From contig JAHJQK010000191.1 in assembly GCA_018819135.1 (NCBI GenBank), positions 1 to 64,000 on the forward strand: 64,000 bases of DNA. Direction: 5' to 3'. Below, piece by piece: positions 1 through 7,828 of this stretch. Position 1 is the first letter of the stretch; each line of letters opens with the position of its first letter. Origin of the DNA: Pseudomonadota bacterium. Its GTDB lineage: Bacteria > Desulfobacterota > SM23-61. Below the pieces are notes generated by a model. It saw only the letters and a program-made list of their open reading frames with translations, did not search any database and was not told the origin of the DNA. A program made the translations under genes and the position numbers.

Positions 1-716
1 TCGGAGAACTGCCGCCCATAAACATGGATTAAACCCGGGCTGCTCATGGGTACGGAGAAAGCCACGGCGTAATCCTTATCTTCCGGCGCCATAGCCCGGG
101 TGGGCATGACCACCGTGTAATGGCAATTCAGAGCGCCGGTCTGGTGGGCTTTGGCTCCCCGCACGACGATCCCGTCTTTCTTCTCCTCCACCACATGAAG
201 GTAGAGGTCGGGATCAGCCTGTTCGCTGGGCCGAAGACTTCGATCACCCTTGACATCGGTCATGGCAATGCCCGCGATCAGGTCGTTCTCCTGAAGACGT
301 TTGAAAAAACTTTTAAAACGCTCGTGGTACTTCGTCCCGAACTTCTGATCTACTTCATAGGTGGCCAGGTACATAATGTTCCCGCCGTCGCAGGTGGTGC
401 ATCGCTGAAAGCAGGTGGCCGTCATCTGGCCCAGCAGTCGAAACATCTTGACCTTTTTAACTAGGTCATCGCGGCTCTGGTAGATATGGCAGAAGCGGTT
501 CACCTTCTGCCCGGTGAGGTGTGAGCGGGCCGTCAGCAGGTCTTCGTGGAGGGGGTCATGAGCGAGGTCATAGGTAAGGGCCACAGAGTTTTGGGAGGGT
601 TTAACCATGGGATGATCATGGGGGTCCAGCATTTTCTCCCCGAAAAGATACACTGTGGGATGAGGGTTCATCTCCTTCAGGCTTTGAACATATTCTTTGC
701 CGGTTTTTAGAGCCAT
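1..716 (-). CDS. 4-hydroxybutyryl-CoA dehydratase-like flavoprotein (HpaB/AbfD family), partial
   Basis: The first 238 codons of a minus-strand gene that runs off the window; a GGGAGGAT ribosome site precedes the ATG. The protein belongs to the 4-hydroxyphenylacetate 3-hydroxylase / 4-hydroxybutyryl-CoA dehydratase family. Seen directly: a C-x3-C pair (TCFQRC, residues 102 and 106) at nearly the position of the two [4Fe-4S] ligands Cys99 and Cys103 known from clostridial AbfD, which favours the oxygen-sensitive radical dehydratase branch over HpaB monooxygenases. MTDVKGDRSLRPSEQ and the GAKAHQTGAL block are typical of the flavin-binding part. The remaining histidine and cysteine ligands lie outside the window. 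Neighbouring CoA-transferase, SDR and enoyl-CoA hydratase genes fit a hydroxyacyl-CoA substrate, but the exact substrate is not known. Confidence 0.8.
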   Translation of the reverse strand, partial: MALKTGKEYVQSLKEMNPHPTVYLFGEKMLDPHDHPMVKPSQNSVALTYDLAHDPLHEDLLTARSHLTGQKVNRFCHIYQSRDDLVKKVKMFRLLGQMTATCFQRCTTCDGGNIMYLATYEVDQKFGTKYHERFKSFFKRLQENDLIAGIAMTDVKGDRSLRPSEQADPDLYLHVVEEKKDGIVVRGAKAHQTGALNCHYTVVMPTRAMAPEDKDYAVAFSVPMSSPGLIHVYGRQFS

Positions 717-734
717 TGGCATCCTCCCTCAATA

Positions 735-752
735 GAGAATCATTCTATTCTC
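735..752. repeat. 18-bp palindrome between two operon genes
   Basis: GAGAAT-cattct-ATTCTC forms a perfect 6-bp inverted repeat with a 6-base loop. It overlaps the stop codon of the amidohydrolase and lies 18 bases upstream of the dehydratase start. It could be an operator or a small processing hairpin; nothing more can be said from sequence. Confidence 0.4.
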
Positions 753-1596
753 AAATCCGAAAAAGTTTTTGAGCATTTCGCAGAAGGATTTTCTCTTTTA
801 CTTCCGCCTTCATCTGTATTTTTTCGAAATCGGTCAGCCACCGTTTTGGAGTCAAATAGGGATGATCGGATCCGAAAAGGCACTTATCTTGTAAAAAAGT
901 GTTCGCATACTGGACAAGGGAAGAAGGGAAATATTTGGGAGACCAGCCGGAAAGGTCAATATAGACATTCGCTTTGTGCATAGCCACAGCCAGCATTTCA
1001 TCTTGCCAAGGCCAGGCTGGGTGAGCCCCAATGATCGTCAGCTCGGGAAAATCTGCCGCCAAGTCATCGATATAAGGAATGGGCCGACAGTACTTCAGTC
1101 GAATCCCATCTCCCCCAGGGACACCCGCTCCGTACCCCGTGTTTCCCATATGAAAGAGGACAGGCACCTTTAACTCAGCAATCTTCTCCCAGAGGGGATA
1201 GAACCGCTGGTCACTCGGGTAGAATGCCTGAGCTGCCTGCTGAAACTTAACCCCGCGCAAGCCAAGATCCTTTATGGCTATTTCCACCTCTTGAATGGCC
1301 ACCTTGCCCTTCCAGGGGTCCACCCCGGCAAACCCGATGAAGGTCTTAGGGTATTTCTTGACCAGCCCGGCGACGTATTCATTAGAAAGCCTCTTGTTGC
1401 CGGTATTGGTTTCGGCATCCCACGCCAGAAGAACTCCCATAATGTCCAGAGACTGATATTGCTCGGCCAGAGCTTCTTCGGTCAATACCTCAACCTTTTT
1501 CCCGAAGAAACGAAAGGCGTCTTCAATGTATTTGCCCCCGCAATCGATGACGTCTTCTTTTGTTCCCGGATGAACATGAGTGTCGATGGCTTTCAT
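751..1596 (-). CDS. amidohydrolase 2 family metal-dependent hydrolase
   Basis: 281-residue TIM-barrel hydrolase of the amidohydrolase-2 (PF04909) type. Visible metal-site motifs in order are DTHVHPG near the N-terminus, HMGN in the middle, IIGAHPAWPW, and a late LFGSDHPYLTP that supplies the usual catalytic Asp. Family members are decarboxylases or C-C/C-N hydrolases such as ACMSD-like or 6-oxo-ring hydrolases. The gene is transcribed toward the dehydratase-like gene, 34 bases away, and lies just downstream of the TetR regulator, so a role in degradation of a carboxylic or cyclic acid is plausible. Substrate unknown. The ATG has a good GGAGGGAAG ribosome site. Confidence 0.82.
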   Translation of the reverse strand: MKAIDTHVHPGTKEDVIDCGGKYIEDAFRFFGKKVEVLTEEALAEQYQSLDIMGVLLAWDAETNTGNKRLSNEYVAGLVKKYPKTFIGFAGVDPWKGKVAIQEVEIAIKDLGLRGVKFQQAAQAFYPSDQRFYPLWEKIAELKVPVLFHMGNTGYGAGVPGGDGIRLKYCRPIPYIDDLAADFPELTIIGAHPAWPWQDEMLAVAMHKANVYIDLSGWSPKYFPSSLVQYANTFLQDKCLFGSDHPYLTPKRWLTDFEKIQMKAEVKEKILLRNAQKLFRI

Positions 1597-1626
1597 CTTC
1601 CCTCCTTTCTAAAAAATTGACCGAGA

Positions 1627-2346
1627 TCAAATCTTTGTGGACCTTCTCCCGATTCTTTTTCTAAAAGTTTTTTTCGGCCTAAGGAATTCTCGGAGAGGCA
1701 AGGTGACCATACTGCTCTGAGTCTGGATCCCGGAGACGAAAAAATCATACAGCGGTTTGGTTGCCTCAGTTAAGGTAGATAATCTCCCCAAGATGGACCC
1801 TCGAATGGTGATGTGTTCAATGGCGCCCAAAATTGCATCCCGGAGCAACCTGGAATCAACATCCGACCGAATAACTTTCTCCTTTTTCCCTTCTTCAATG
1901 ATTTGCGCCACAAGCTTGGCGAATTCACGGATCAACTGATACGCCCTCGTGGACTGGAAGCGGGGGTTTAGCCGGATGTTTTGCAGAAGAATCAGCACAT
2001 AATCTTGGTTTTTTTCATAAAAATGGAGATGGTACCAGATAATCTTACGGAGTTTGGAAAGGGTACCTTTGATTCCCTCTAAATGCTCGCGGAGGCTGGA
2101 AAAGAAATTTTCCATCCGTTCTTCGGGGATGGAAAAGAGCAGGTCTTCTTTGTTCTCGAAATAATGGTAAATGCTGCCTTCGGCAATTTTGGCTATCTGA
2201 GCGATCTGGGCGATGGTGGTCTCATGGAAACCTTTTTCGGCGAAGACCCCCGTCGCCACTTTTAAAATCAGCCGCTTCTTGCTTTCCCCTTGGGGGGTCC
2301 TCTTCTTCGGTGAGGAGTCAGAAAACTCCCTTTTTTTATGTGCCAT
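1627..2346 (-). CDS. TetR/AcrR family transcriptional regulator
   Basis: 239 residues. The N-terminal DNA-binding domain is clear: FAEKGFHETTIAQIAQIA followed by the recognition helix IAEGSIYHYFENKEDLL, which matches the fatty-acid-responsive FadR-like TetR branch. The rest is the helical ligand-binding domain. A basic, lysine-rich N-terminus (MAHKKREF...) and a basic tail extend the core. It stands at the head of a minus-strand run with the amidohydrolase and dehydratase and is divergent from nothing; the CoA-transferase lies behind it. An acyl-CoA ligand and autoregulation are inferences from the family and from the operator-like sequence in its promoter. Confidence 0.88.
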   Translation of the reverse strand: MAHKKREFSDSSPKKRTPQGESKKRLILKVATGVFAEKGFHETTIAQIAQIAKIAEGSIYHYFENKEDLLFSIPEERMENFFSSLREHLEGIKGTLSKLRKIIWYHLHFYEKNQDYVLILLQNIRLNPRFQSTRAYQLIREFAKLVAQIIEEGKKEKVIRSDVDSRLLRDAILGAIEHITIRGSILGRLSTLTEATKPLYDFFVSGIQTQSSMVTLPLREFLRPKKTFRKRIGRRSTKI

Positions 2347-2423
2347 GGTAACCTTCTTGCAATGACGAGAAGAGACCGAATACTGCAGGCACGTGACCAG
2401 GTAAAAACGTTCCCAACTTTATT

Positions 2424-2454
2424 CGAATGATACTCAATATGCATCCTTTGTCAA
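2424..2454 (-). promoter_or_regulatory. sigma-70 promoter with TetR-like operator, upstream of the tetR gene
   Basis: On the minus strand TTGACA (2449-2454) is separated by 16 bases from TATCAT (2427-2432, five of six matches to TATAAT), about 80 bases before the TetR start codon. The -10 region overlaps ATTGAGTATCATTC, an imperfect inverted repeat resembling the TGAATGA-n-TCATTCA boxes bound by FadR-type TetR proteins. This suggests autorepression. Seen in sequence; function inferred. Confidence 0.55.
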
Positions 2455-2617
2455 GAAAATTTTTAGTGATATTAAAAAATCTCCTCCTCCCATTTTTTGT
2501 AAAAATATTTTTATTATCATAATTTTATAGGCGTTTCGCCCATGCGGTGGCCAAACCAGATCGAAGGTGAGTCAAATTCGAAGATCTTAAATTCAGAGGA
2601 ATTGCAGGTTCGGAAAT

Positions 2618-3793
2618 TTAAATGACTTTTTCTCCCCACAGACCTTCAATGGCCTCAACAGAGTATCCCAGCTCTTTGAGGATCTCTTCGGTGTGCTGCC
2701 CCAAGGATGGGGCTGGGTGAACTACCTCCCCCGGAGTTTCTGAAAGCTTGATGGGGATGCCGATCTGTTTCCAAGGGCCAGATTGAGCATGTTCTACATC
2801 AATGATCATCTTCCGATGCTTAACCTGTGGGTCCTCGATGGCTTCCCTCATGTCTTTGACCGGTCCCAGGCAAATGTCTTGCCCTTGAAAAAACGCCACC
2901 CATTCATCGCGGGTCTTTTGGCGAAAGGTCTTTTTTAAAAAGGCATAAACCTCCCGGCCTTTTTCCCCCTCGGCCCACTGATGCCCGACGAAATCTTCCC
3001 TCCCCAGAGCCCGACAAAGATTGGCCCAAAAATGCGGCTCCAGAGGCCCTAGAGTAATCGCCTTCCCATCCTTGGTCTCGTAGAGTGAATAACAGGGGAT
3101 GTTTCCAGCCAGCCAAAATTTTCCCCTCCTGGGTGTCTGACCTGTAGAGAGATACTCAGCTAAAGGGGCATGCTGAAATCCGATTACCCCGTCGAGCATG
3201 GAAATGTCCACGAACTGACCTCTTCCCGTCCTCTGGGCTGCCATCAGAGCCAGCAAAATCCCTACGGTGGCCATTAACCCACCTGCACTGTAGTCGGCGA
3301 TAGGCACGGCGGGCAAGGAGGGAGGCCGATCTTCGAACCCTCCCAAGTCCAAGATCCCGCTGTAGCCAAGGTAATTAATGTCATGACCGGCCAACAGCCG
3401 ATAGGGGCCATCCTGACCATATCCGGAGATGGAACAATAAACAATCTGGGGATTCACCTCTTTCATCCGGGAATAATCAATTCCCAGGCGTTCCACTACC
3501 CCGGGGCGAAATCCTTCCACCACTGCGTGGGCGGTCTTGGCCAGCTCGAAGAAGATTTTTTTCCCCTGCGGGGATTTGAGATTTAAAGCCATGCTTTTCT
3601 TGTTGCGATTGAGATTAAGAAAACGAAGGCCCACTCCATTGATCGTGGGCTTATCGCGTCGGAACCAGTCTCCTCCTTCCGGGTTTTCGATCTTAATCAC
3701 CTCTGCCCCAAAATCAGCCAATAGATGGGTACAATAAGGGCCCGGAAGAGTAACGGTCAAATCCAAGATGCGAATACCTTTTAATGCCGACAT
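2618..3793 (-). CDS. CaiB/BaiF class III CoA-transferase
   Basis: 391 residues, the usual length for family III CoA-transferases, which move CoA between carboxylic acids through an aspartyl-CoA thioester. Seen: N-terminal GIRILDLTVTLPGPYCTHLL and LADFGAEVIKIENP, FLNLNRNKKSMALNLKSPQG, and GHDINYLGYSGI. The last contains the conserved Asp (GHDINY) expected as nucleophile. The next minus-strand gene, the SDR, lies 50 bases upstream and is probably cotranscribed. It most likely activates an acid to its CoA thioester for the surrounding beta-oxidation-like enzymes. The donor and acceptor cannot be told. Confidence 0.9.
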   Translation of the reverse strand: MSALKGIRILDLTVTLPGPYCTHLLADFGAEVIKIENPEGGDWFRRDKPTINGVGLRFLNLNRNKKSMALNLKSPQGKKIFFELAKTAHAVVEGFRPGVVERLGIDYSRMKEVNPQIVYCSISGYGQDGPYRLLAGHDINYLGYSGILDLGGFEDRPPSLPAVPIADYSAGGLMATVGILLALMAAQRTGRGQFVDISMLDGVIGFQHAPLAEYLSTGQTPRRGKFWLAGNIPCYSLYETKDGKAITLGPLEPHFWANLCRALGREDFVGHQWAEGEKGREVYAFLKKTFRQKTRDEWVAFFQGQDICLGPVKDMREAIEDPQVKHRKMIIDVEHAQSGPWKQIGIPIKLSETPGEVVHPAPSLGQHTEEILKELGYSVEAIEGLWGEKVI

Positions 3794-3843
3794 CTTAACC
3801 CCTCCATCGATTACAATTATTTATAAATCCCTGCAATTTCCTT

Positions 3844-4428
3844 TTAAATGATCATCCCGCCGTCGCAATAGATCACCTGGCCGGTAATATAAGAGCTTTC
3901 ATCCGAGGCTAAGAAAAGAGCCAAATTCGCGATATCTCGAGGGGACCCCATGCGGTTTAAGGGAACGATAGAGGCTAAGGTCTTCTGCATGTGTTCGAGA
4001 ATCGTTGCAGGCATGGACTTGAGCATATCCGTCCAGATCAATCCCGGGGCAATGGCGTTGACGTTGATCCCCTTGGATGCCAGCTCTTTGGCCGCGGTCC
4101 TGGTCATTCCGATAACCCCCGCCTTCGACGCTGAATAGTTAAGCTGCCCCGGATTTCCTCTCCACATGACTGAAGAGAGATTGATAATTTTCCCATACCC
4201 TTTTTCCCGCATGACCCGGGCCGCACACTGGGTGCAGAGAAATACGCCTTTCAAGTTCACGTCGATGACCTGATCCCATTGCTCATCGGTCATCTTATGC
4301 AGCATGGCGTCGCGAAGGATACCGGCGTTATTTACTTTGGCTCCTTCTTCGACGAAGCGCCAAGCAATCTCTTCTCCAATGCCCCGTCCGGCCCCGGTCA
4401 CTATACCTACTTTGTCTCTAAGCCTCAC
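3844..4428 (-). CDS. SDR family (FabG-like) oxidoreductase with an internal in-frame deletion
   Basis: 194 residues instead of about 245. The NAD(P) fingerprint TGAGRGIG (11-18), NNAG (33-36), Ser of NLSSV, and the catalytic YSASK (Tyr98, Lys102) are all present, and the C-terminus (ITGQVIYCDGGMII) is complete. Between GAKV and NNAG the roughly 50 residues that normally form strand 2 to strand 4 of the Rossmann fold are absent: the reading frame runs GAKVNNAGI without interruption. The fold is unlikely to bind cofactor normally. Start is GTG, chosen because of the GGGGAGGAG sequence just upstream. It is probably a decaying gene, or an assembly collapse. In family terms it would be a 3-hydroxyacyl-CoA/ACP dehydrogenase. 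Confidence 0.8.
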   Translation of the reverse strand: MRLRDKVGIVTGAGRGIGEEIAWRFVEEGAKVNNAGILRDAMLHKMTDEQWDQVIDVNLKGVFLCTQCAARVMREKGYGKIINLSSVMWRGNPGQLNYSASKAGVIGMTRTAAKELASKGINVNAIAPGLIWTDMLKSMPATILEHMQKTLASIVPLNRMGSPRDIANLALFLASDESSYITGQVIYCDGGMII

Positions 4429-4961
4429 TTTCCATCTCCTCCCCTATCCTAACTTTTTTCCCCTCCGCCATCCTCAAGGGAAAAAATGAATGTCAATGGA
4501 TTACAGGAAAGCCCCTCCATTTTAATTCTTTCCCGGCCAAGATTTTTTTAAGCTTTGTATCAACGACGAAAAAGGCTACCGCCCAAGATGTCTATTCATG
4601 ATTCATTACTGCTATCTGTTGAGAAGCTGGATTTAGTAAAAGTTAACCGGAAAACAAGGAAACCCTATTTAAATATTTTTCCCAACCTCTATTAAGGCCG
4701 CCAATGCTTGCGCAACCTGGTCGTTTAAACCACACCTTTTATATCAGATAGATCAGAAAGTTTTCCACCTAAATCGGGAAAAAAGGGTATGAATTAAATT
4801 CAAAAATATTAAGTTTTATGGAGGAAGCAGAATTTAAGGAGCGGGGAAGGGCAGGAAAGAAAAAAGGGTAAAAGAAGTTGAAAAGCTTCCTGCCTTGTGG
4901 TAATTTCCCATTCAAAACGCCAGAGATGGCAGACGGACATTTCCTGCTTGAGGAGGGAGCG
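4429..4961. other. gene-poor stretch with possible relic of a C-terminus
   Basis: No complete gene is visible in this 530-base, A+T-rich gap between divergent genes. On the minus strand around 4685-4785, two overlapping short frames read like one shifted protein end: PDLGGKLSDLSDIKGVV, then NDQVAQALAALIEVGKNI before a stop. This looks like decayed coding sequence of an unidentified protein. The plus strand before 4962 carries GAGGAGGGAG, the ribosome site of the next gene. Confidence 0.3.
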
Positions 4962-5471
4962 ATGGACTACGAAGACATCCTTTACGAGGCCAAAGAGGGA
5001 ATCGCCAAGATCATCATCAATCGGCCCAAGGTGTACAATGCTTTCCGGGTAAAAACCATGGACGAACTTATTGACTCTTTTGAGAGGGCCGAAGCGGACG
5101 AAACCGTGGGGGTGGTCATTTTCACCGGCGCCGGGGAGAAGGCCTTTTGCTCGGGAGGGGATATCTCGGTCATGGGGAAACTCACTCCCAGCATCGGTCG
5201 AGCGTGGTTGGGCAAATGCCTCCAGCTTTCCAACATCATGCGTTGGCTGAGTAAGCCGATCATCGCGGCGGTAAACGGGTATTGCCTGGGTGGCGGCAAC
5301 GAGCTCAACGTGCTCTGCGATATCACCATTGCTGCGGAAACAGCTGTTTTCGGCCAGGTGGGGCCGACGGTGGGCAGCTCTCCCATCTGGTGGGGCATTC
5401 TCCCTATGCCTTTTTGCAAACATTCTTCGAGGGTAAGTCCGGGGACACGGGCCAGAGGTCTTCCAGAGTAA
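4962..5471 (+). pseudogene. enoyl-CoA hydratase/isomerase (crotonase family), C-terminally truncated
   Basis: Starts with a good ribosome site (GAGGAGGGAGCG-ATG). The first 145 residues are a clear crotonase of the MenB/BadI-like branch: IIINRPKVYNAFR, GAGEKAFCSGGD (first oxyanion-hole segment), VNGYCLGGGNEL (second), and FGQVGPTVGSSP. At about base 5395 the similarity stops abruptly: after WWGI the frame reads 24 unrelated residues and ends. The normal roughly 110-residue C-terminal helical part, which makes the trimer contacts and closes the active site, is missing and was not found in other frames. The sequence beyond the break runs into the end of the convergent DUF362 gene. Judged non-functional. 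Confidence 0.75.
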
Positions 5472-5523
5472 ACTCCTCCCCTTATATCCCCCCAGCTCTT
5501 TGCTCTTTGAGCTTTAAGCGAAA

Positions 5524-6513
5524 CTACCGGACCAACAGCAACTGGCCATCATTCTGGATTCCCAGTCCGTGTTTAACTGCAGTTTTGATCTGAGGCAGGT
5601 TCCAGGCATCACCCGTCAGGTGGTTGACGGCGGCGTAATTCTGGAGGAGTCGAACCCCCTGCACGTCAAGAGCCACCGGATCACCGGAAGCCAGGATGAT
5701 TCCCGGATGGACGGCAAGCCCGATAGCCGGCCCACCGCTGACGAAGGAGACTCGTCCATCCATGACGATCAGATCGGGCTTGATGGGGATGCTCATTTCT
5801 ACAGCCCGTTGGGCAACGAACATGTTGTTATCCCCATGGAGTAGGGTTCGGTCGGCCAGGTGGGTCATGCCCACCGTAAGCTTTAGGCTCATGGAAAACC
5901 CAGCCAGGTAGTGGGTCTTCATCGTGGGTAAGTAGACAATTTTATCGAAGCTTTCCAGATCCTTGGGGTAAGCGATGAAGTCGAGGTATTCTCCTGAAAT
6001 GGGTACATTGAAGAATTGGGATTTATCAAAATCCAGCAGGGGGATCTTCATTTCGGCCATCTTGGACAAAAGACCAGCATTCTTCAAAACCTTCTCAGTC
6101 GGCGCCCAGGGCCGTCCTACGCTCTCTCCGACGGAGATTTTCGTACAGCCTTGTTCTCGCAGCAGGTCGATGACGGCCACTAAAAAGTCCAAGGCCGTTG
6201 AGCCTGGGGGTGGGTCATCGCTGTTAAAGTTGGGTTTGAGAAGAATGCGGTCTTGCGGTTTAATGGATTTATCAAATCCCCCCAGCAAGGCCACAGCCTT
6301 ACGGATGTCACTTTTGAGATCATTGCTGGTGAGGACGAAAGAGACCAGGGCTTTGCCCTCCTTATGGTAAGGGTTAGGCCGACGATGGCGCAAAGGCACT
6401 GTCCCGACAACCTCTTTCTTCATCAACGGCGGATAATCTTTAGGTCGCATCTCCGCCATAACGGCCTGGTATTCCTCTCGGTGAAAGACTACCTCTTCGG
6501 GCTTAAATCTCAT
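5524..6513 (-). CDS. DUF362 domain-containing protein
   Basis: 329 residues with the DUF362 core: ILLKPNFNSDDPPPGSTA, VGESVGRPW, KIVYLPTMKTH, SMSLKLTVGMTHLADRT and DLIVMDGRVSFVSGGPA, ending with a GDPVALDVQG segment. Family members are often fused to or located beside ferredoxins and are of unknown biochemical function. The domain is frequent in Desulfobacterota and methanogens. This copy has no CxxCxxC ferredoxin motif. A strong GGAGGAAAGGG ribosome site precedes the ATG. It converges on the truncated crotonase; no function is assigned. Confidence 0.85.
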   Translation of the reverse strand: MRFKPEEVVFHREEYQAVMAEMRPKDYPPLMKKEVVGTVPLRHRRPNPYHKEGKALVSFVLTSNDLKSDIRKAVALLGGFDKSIKPQDRILLKPNFNSDDPPPGSTALDFLVAVIDLLREQGCTKISVGESVGRPWAPTEKVLKNAGLLSKMAEMKIPLLDFDKSQFFNVPISGEYLDFIAYPKDLESFDKIVYLPTMKTHYLAGFSMSLKLTVGMTHLADRTLLHGDNNMFVAQRAVEMSIPIKPDLIVMDGRVSFVSGGPAIGLAVHPGIILASGDPVALDVQGVRLLQNYAAVNHLTGDAWNLPQIKTAVKHGLGIQNDGQLLLVR

Positions 6514-6551
6514 TCCCTTTCCTCCTGTTTACCGGATTGACGATTCAATTT

Positions 6552-6675
6552 TGATGATCTCGTAAAAAGTCCAATAAGCCGTCACTTGTTCAGAACTACT
6601 TGAATGAAATAGATTCCCGCTTTCGGGAATGACGAAAATGGGGGCACGAATACTTTTTACGGATCCATCAATGTT
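6552..6675. repeat. interspersed repeat family C, copy 1
   Basis: An imperfect inverted repeat bounded by GATGATCTCGTAAAAAGTCC and, in the opposite sense, ACTTTTTACGGATCCATCA, with an internal ATTCCCGCTTTCGGGAATGA hairpin. A second, longer copy lies at 47796-47956 upstream of uvrC, and a fragment at 62061-62077 after cobS. Being an intergenic, non-coding palindrome it resembles a MITE- or REP-like element. It fills most of the 327-base gap before the small membrane gene. Confidence 0.75.
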
Positions 6676-6840
6676 GAGATGGGTGAGTCATGAAACGTCG
6701 CTACTTGCTTAATTTATCTTAGCGGGAATTTTTCAAATTGCCAACTAAAAATTGTCAAAATTACCCGGCCAGAGCGACATTTTACTTGGCAACGATCTTC
6801 TGTTGAGAGAAAATAGAAAGGGATAGGAACCTTTTAAACC

Positions 6841-6963
6841 ATGATCCAATACCTGAAAGAATATATCCTCTTCAACCCCATTGTATGGGGGATCGTGGCC
6901 GTCGTCGTATGGATCGTAGGGGCAGCCTTCATCAAGGCTTGGCGTGGAAAGGATGAGGATTGA
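6841..6963 (+). CDS. 40-residue single-span membrane protein
   Basis: Reads MIQYLKEYILFNPIVWGIVA... with one hydrophobic helix (about residues 9-32, rich in Val and Ile with two Trp) and a charged tail KAWRGKDED, so probably inserted with a basic/acidic C-terminus. A stop codon lies two codons before the ATG, so this start is forced; AGGAA sits 13 bases upstream. The stop is followed by a one-base gap and then the zinc-ribbon gene, implying translational coupling. Not recognised. The evidence is the length of uninterrupted hydrophobic sequence and its tight spacing to the next gene. Confidence 0.5.
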   Translation: MIQYLKEYILFNPIVWGIVAVVVWIVGAAFIKAWRGKDED

Positions 6964-6964
6964 T

Positions 6965-7192
6965 ATGGAGAGATTCAAAGAAATGGTTCATTGCTGCAAT
7001 GAAGCCTGCGCTCAACCCATCGAGGTTGAATTTACCGCAGCCACCCGTAAGTTGCGCATCACCTGCCCTTCCTGCGGGCAACTCAATCAGGTTGAGATTA
7101 TTTTTCCCTCCGATCGCGGAGGATCCGCGGATCGGTTCGGCCCACCCCTAAACGGCGAAAAGATGAAAATTGTTGTTGTGCCCGGCGATTAA
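6965..7192 (+). CDS. small zinc-ribbon-like protein
   Basis: 75 residues. A CC-x3-C (HCCNEAC) and a CPSCG motif, 22 residues apart and separated by beta-rich sequence (IEVEFTAATRKLRITC), look like a one-zinc ribbon; the C-terminal part is polar and glycine-rich. The ATG one base after the stop of the membrane peptide is preferred to one 21 bases further upstream because GGATGAGGA provides a ribosome site. The two genes may act together, but no partner or function is recognised. Confidence 0.55.
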   Translation: MERFKEMVHCCNEACAQPIEVEFTAATRKLRITCPSCGQLNQVEIIFPSDRGGSADRFGPPLNGEKMKIVVVPGD

Positions 7193-7485
7193 AAAAGGGC
7201 CGGAAGTTAAATGCCCATTAACCCCAAATAAGTTGGTTTGAAAATCTTCTTTAGATGTCGCCTTTCATTGAGATTTCTGAAAAAGTTTTCTTAATCTTAC
7301 CCGAGGTTTCTTAAGCCCCTTTTATCCACTTTCTCCTATCCCTTTAGCGACCGTCGATACCTGTGAGGTCTCATCGGGAGAGGGTTCCGGCCAGCCCGTC
7401 GGAGCGGAGCGACAATACCTACCTAAGATCCTATCTTCTCCTCCTCAATTCGCCGAGAATGAGGGGGCGGATGGGTGGGAAGAAG
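7193..7485. other. intergenic stretch without recognised genes
   Basis: About 290 bases between convergent genes. There is a GC-rich segment near 7345-7425 (CCGTCGATACC through CCCGTCGGAGCGGAGCGAC) that could fold, but it does not match SRP RNA, tmRNA, RNase P, 6S RNA or any riboswitch consensus I can recognise. Confidence 0.3.
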
Positions 7486-7767
7486 TCATCCTGTAGGCTT
7501 TAATTGTACAAGGGTGGCTCCCCACCCTCCGGCGTCTTCCCCGGCCAAACGATAAGAAACAACACCCGGTAGCCGTTCCAATATGGCATGGACGGTCTGC
7601 CGCAGGGCTCCCGTGCCCTTCCCGTGAATCACGCGAACCTGAAGGATCCCATGCTCTCTGCATGCGGTCAGGTAATCGGGTAAGAGATCTTTCACTTCCT
7701 TCGGCTGAAAGGTATGTAAGTCAAGGATTCCATCGATCGGGAGTTCAATAGGTTCAGATTCTTCCAT
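7486..7767 (-). CDS. Smr-domain protein
   Basis: 93 residues consisting almost entirely of a stand-alone Smr (small MutS-related) domain: ILDLHTFQPKEV (the DLH motif), VIHGKGTGALR (the HGxGxG loop) and GGWGATLVQL at the end. Smr domains nick or bind branched DNA, and some are RNA endonucleases in ribosome rescue; which applies here cannot be decided. The gene follows the radical SAM gene on the same strand by 61 bases and is probably cotranscribed with it. Confidence 0.85.
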   Translation of the reverse strand: MEESEPIELPIDGILDLHTFQPKEVKDLLPDYLTACREHGILQVRVIHGKGTGALRQTVHAILERLPGVVSYRLAGEDAGGWGATLVQLKPTG

Positions 7768-7828
7768 TCTTTATCGCCTCAGGAAAATTAGGTTGAGCAA
7801 AAGGTCCTTCGCCCGCCAAGCCGGAAGA

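Noticed and set aside
120-464. Plus-strand open frame of 114 codons
   Set aside because: Antisense to the partial 4-hydroxybutyryl-CoA dehydratase-like gene, which shows clear family motifs.
4809-5423. Minus-strand open frames opposite the crotonase relic
   Set aside because: Proline/arginine/serine-biased shadow frames without motifs.
7338-7430. Possible structured RNA
   Set aside because: GC-rich and potentially folded, but no match to the consensus of SRP, tmRNA, RNase P, 6S or known riboswitches.
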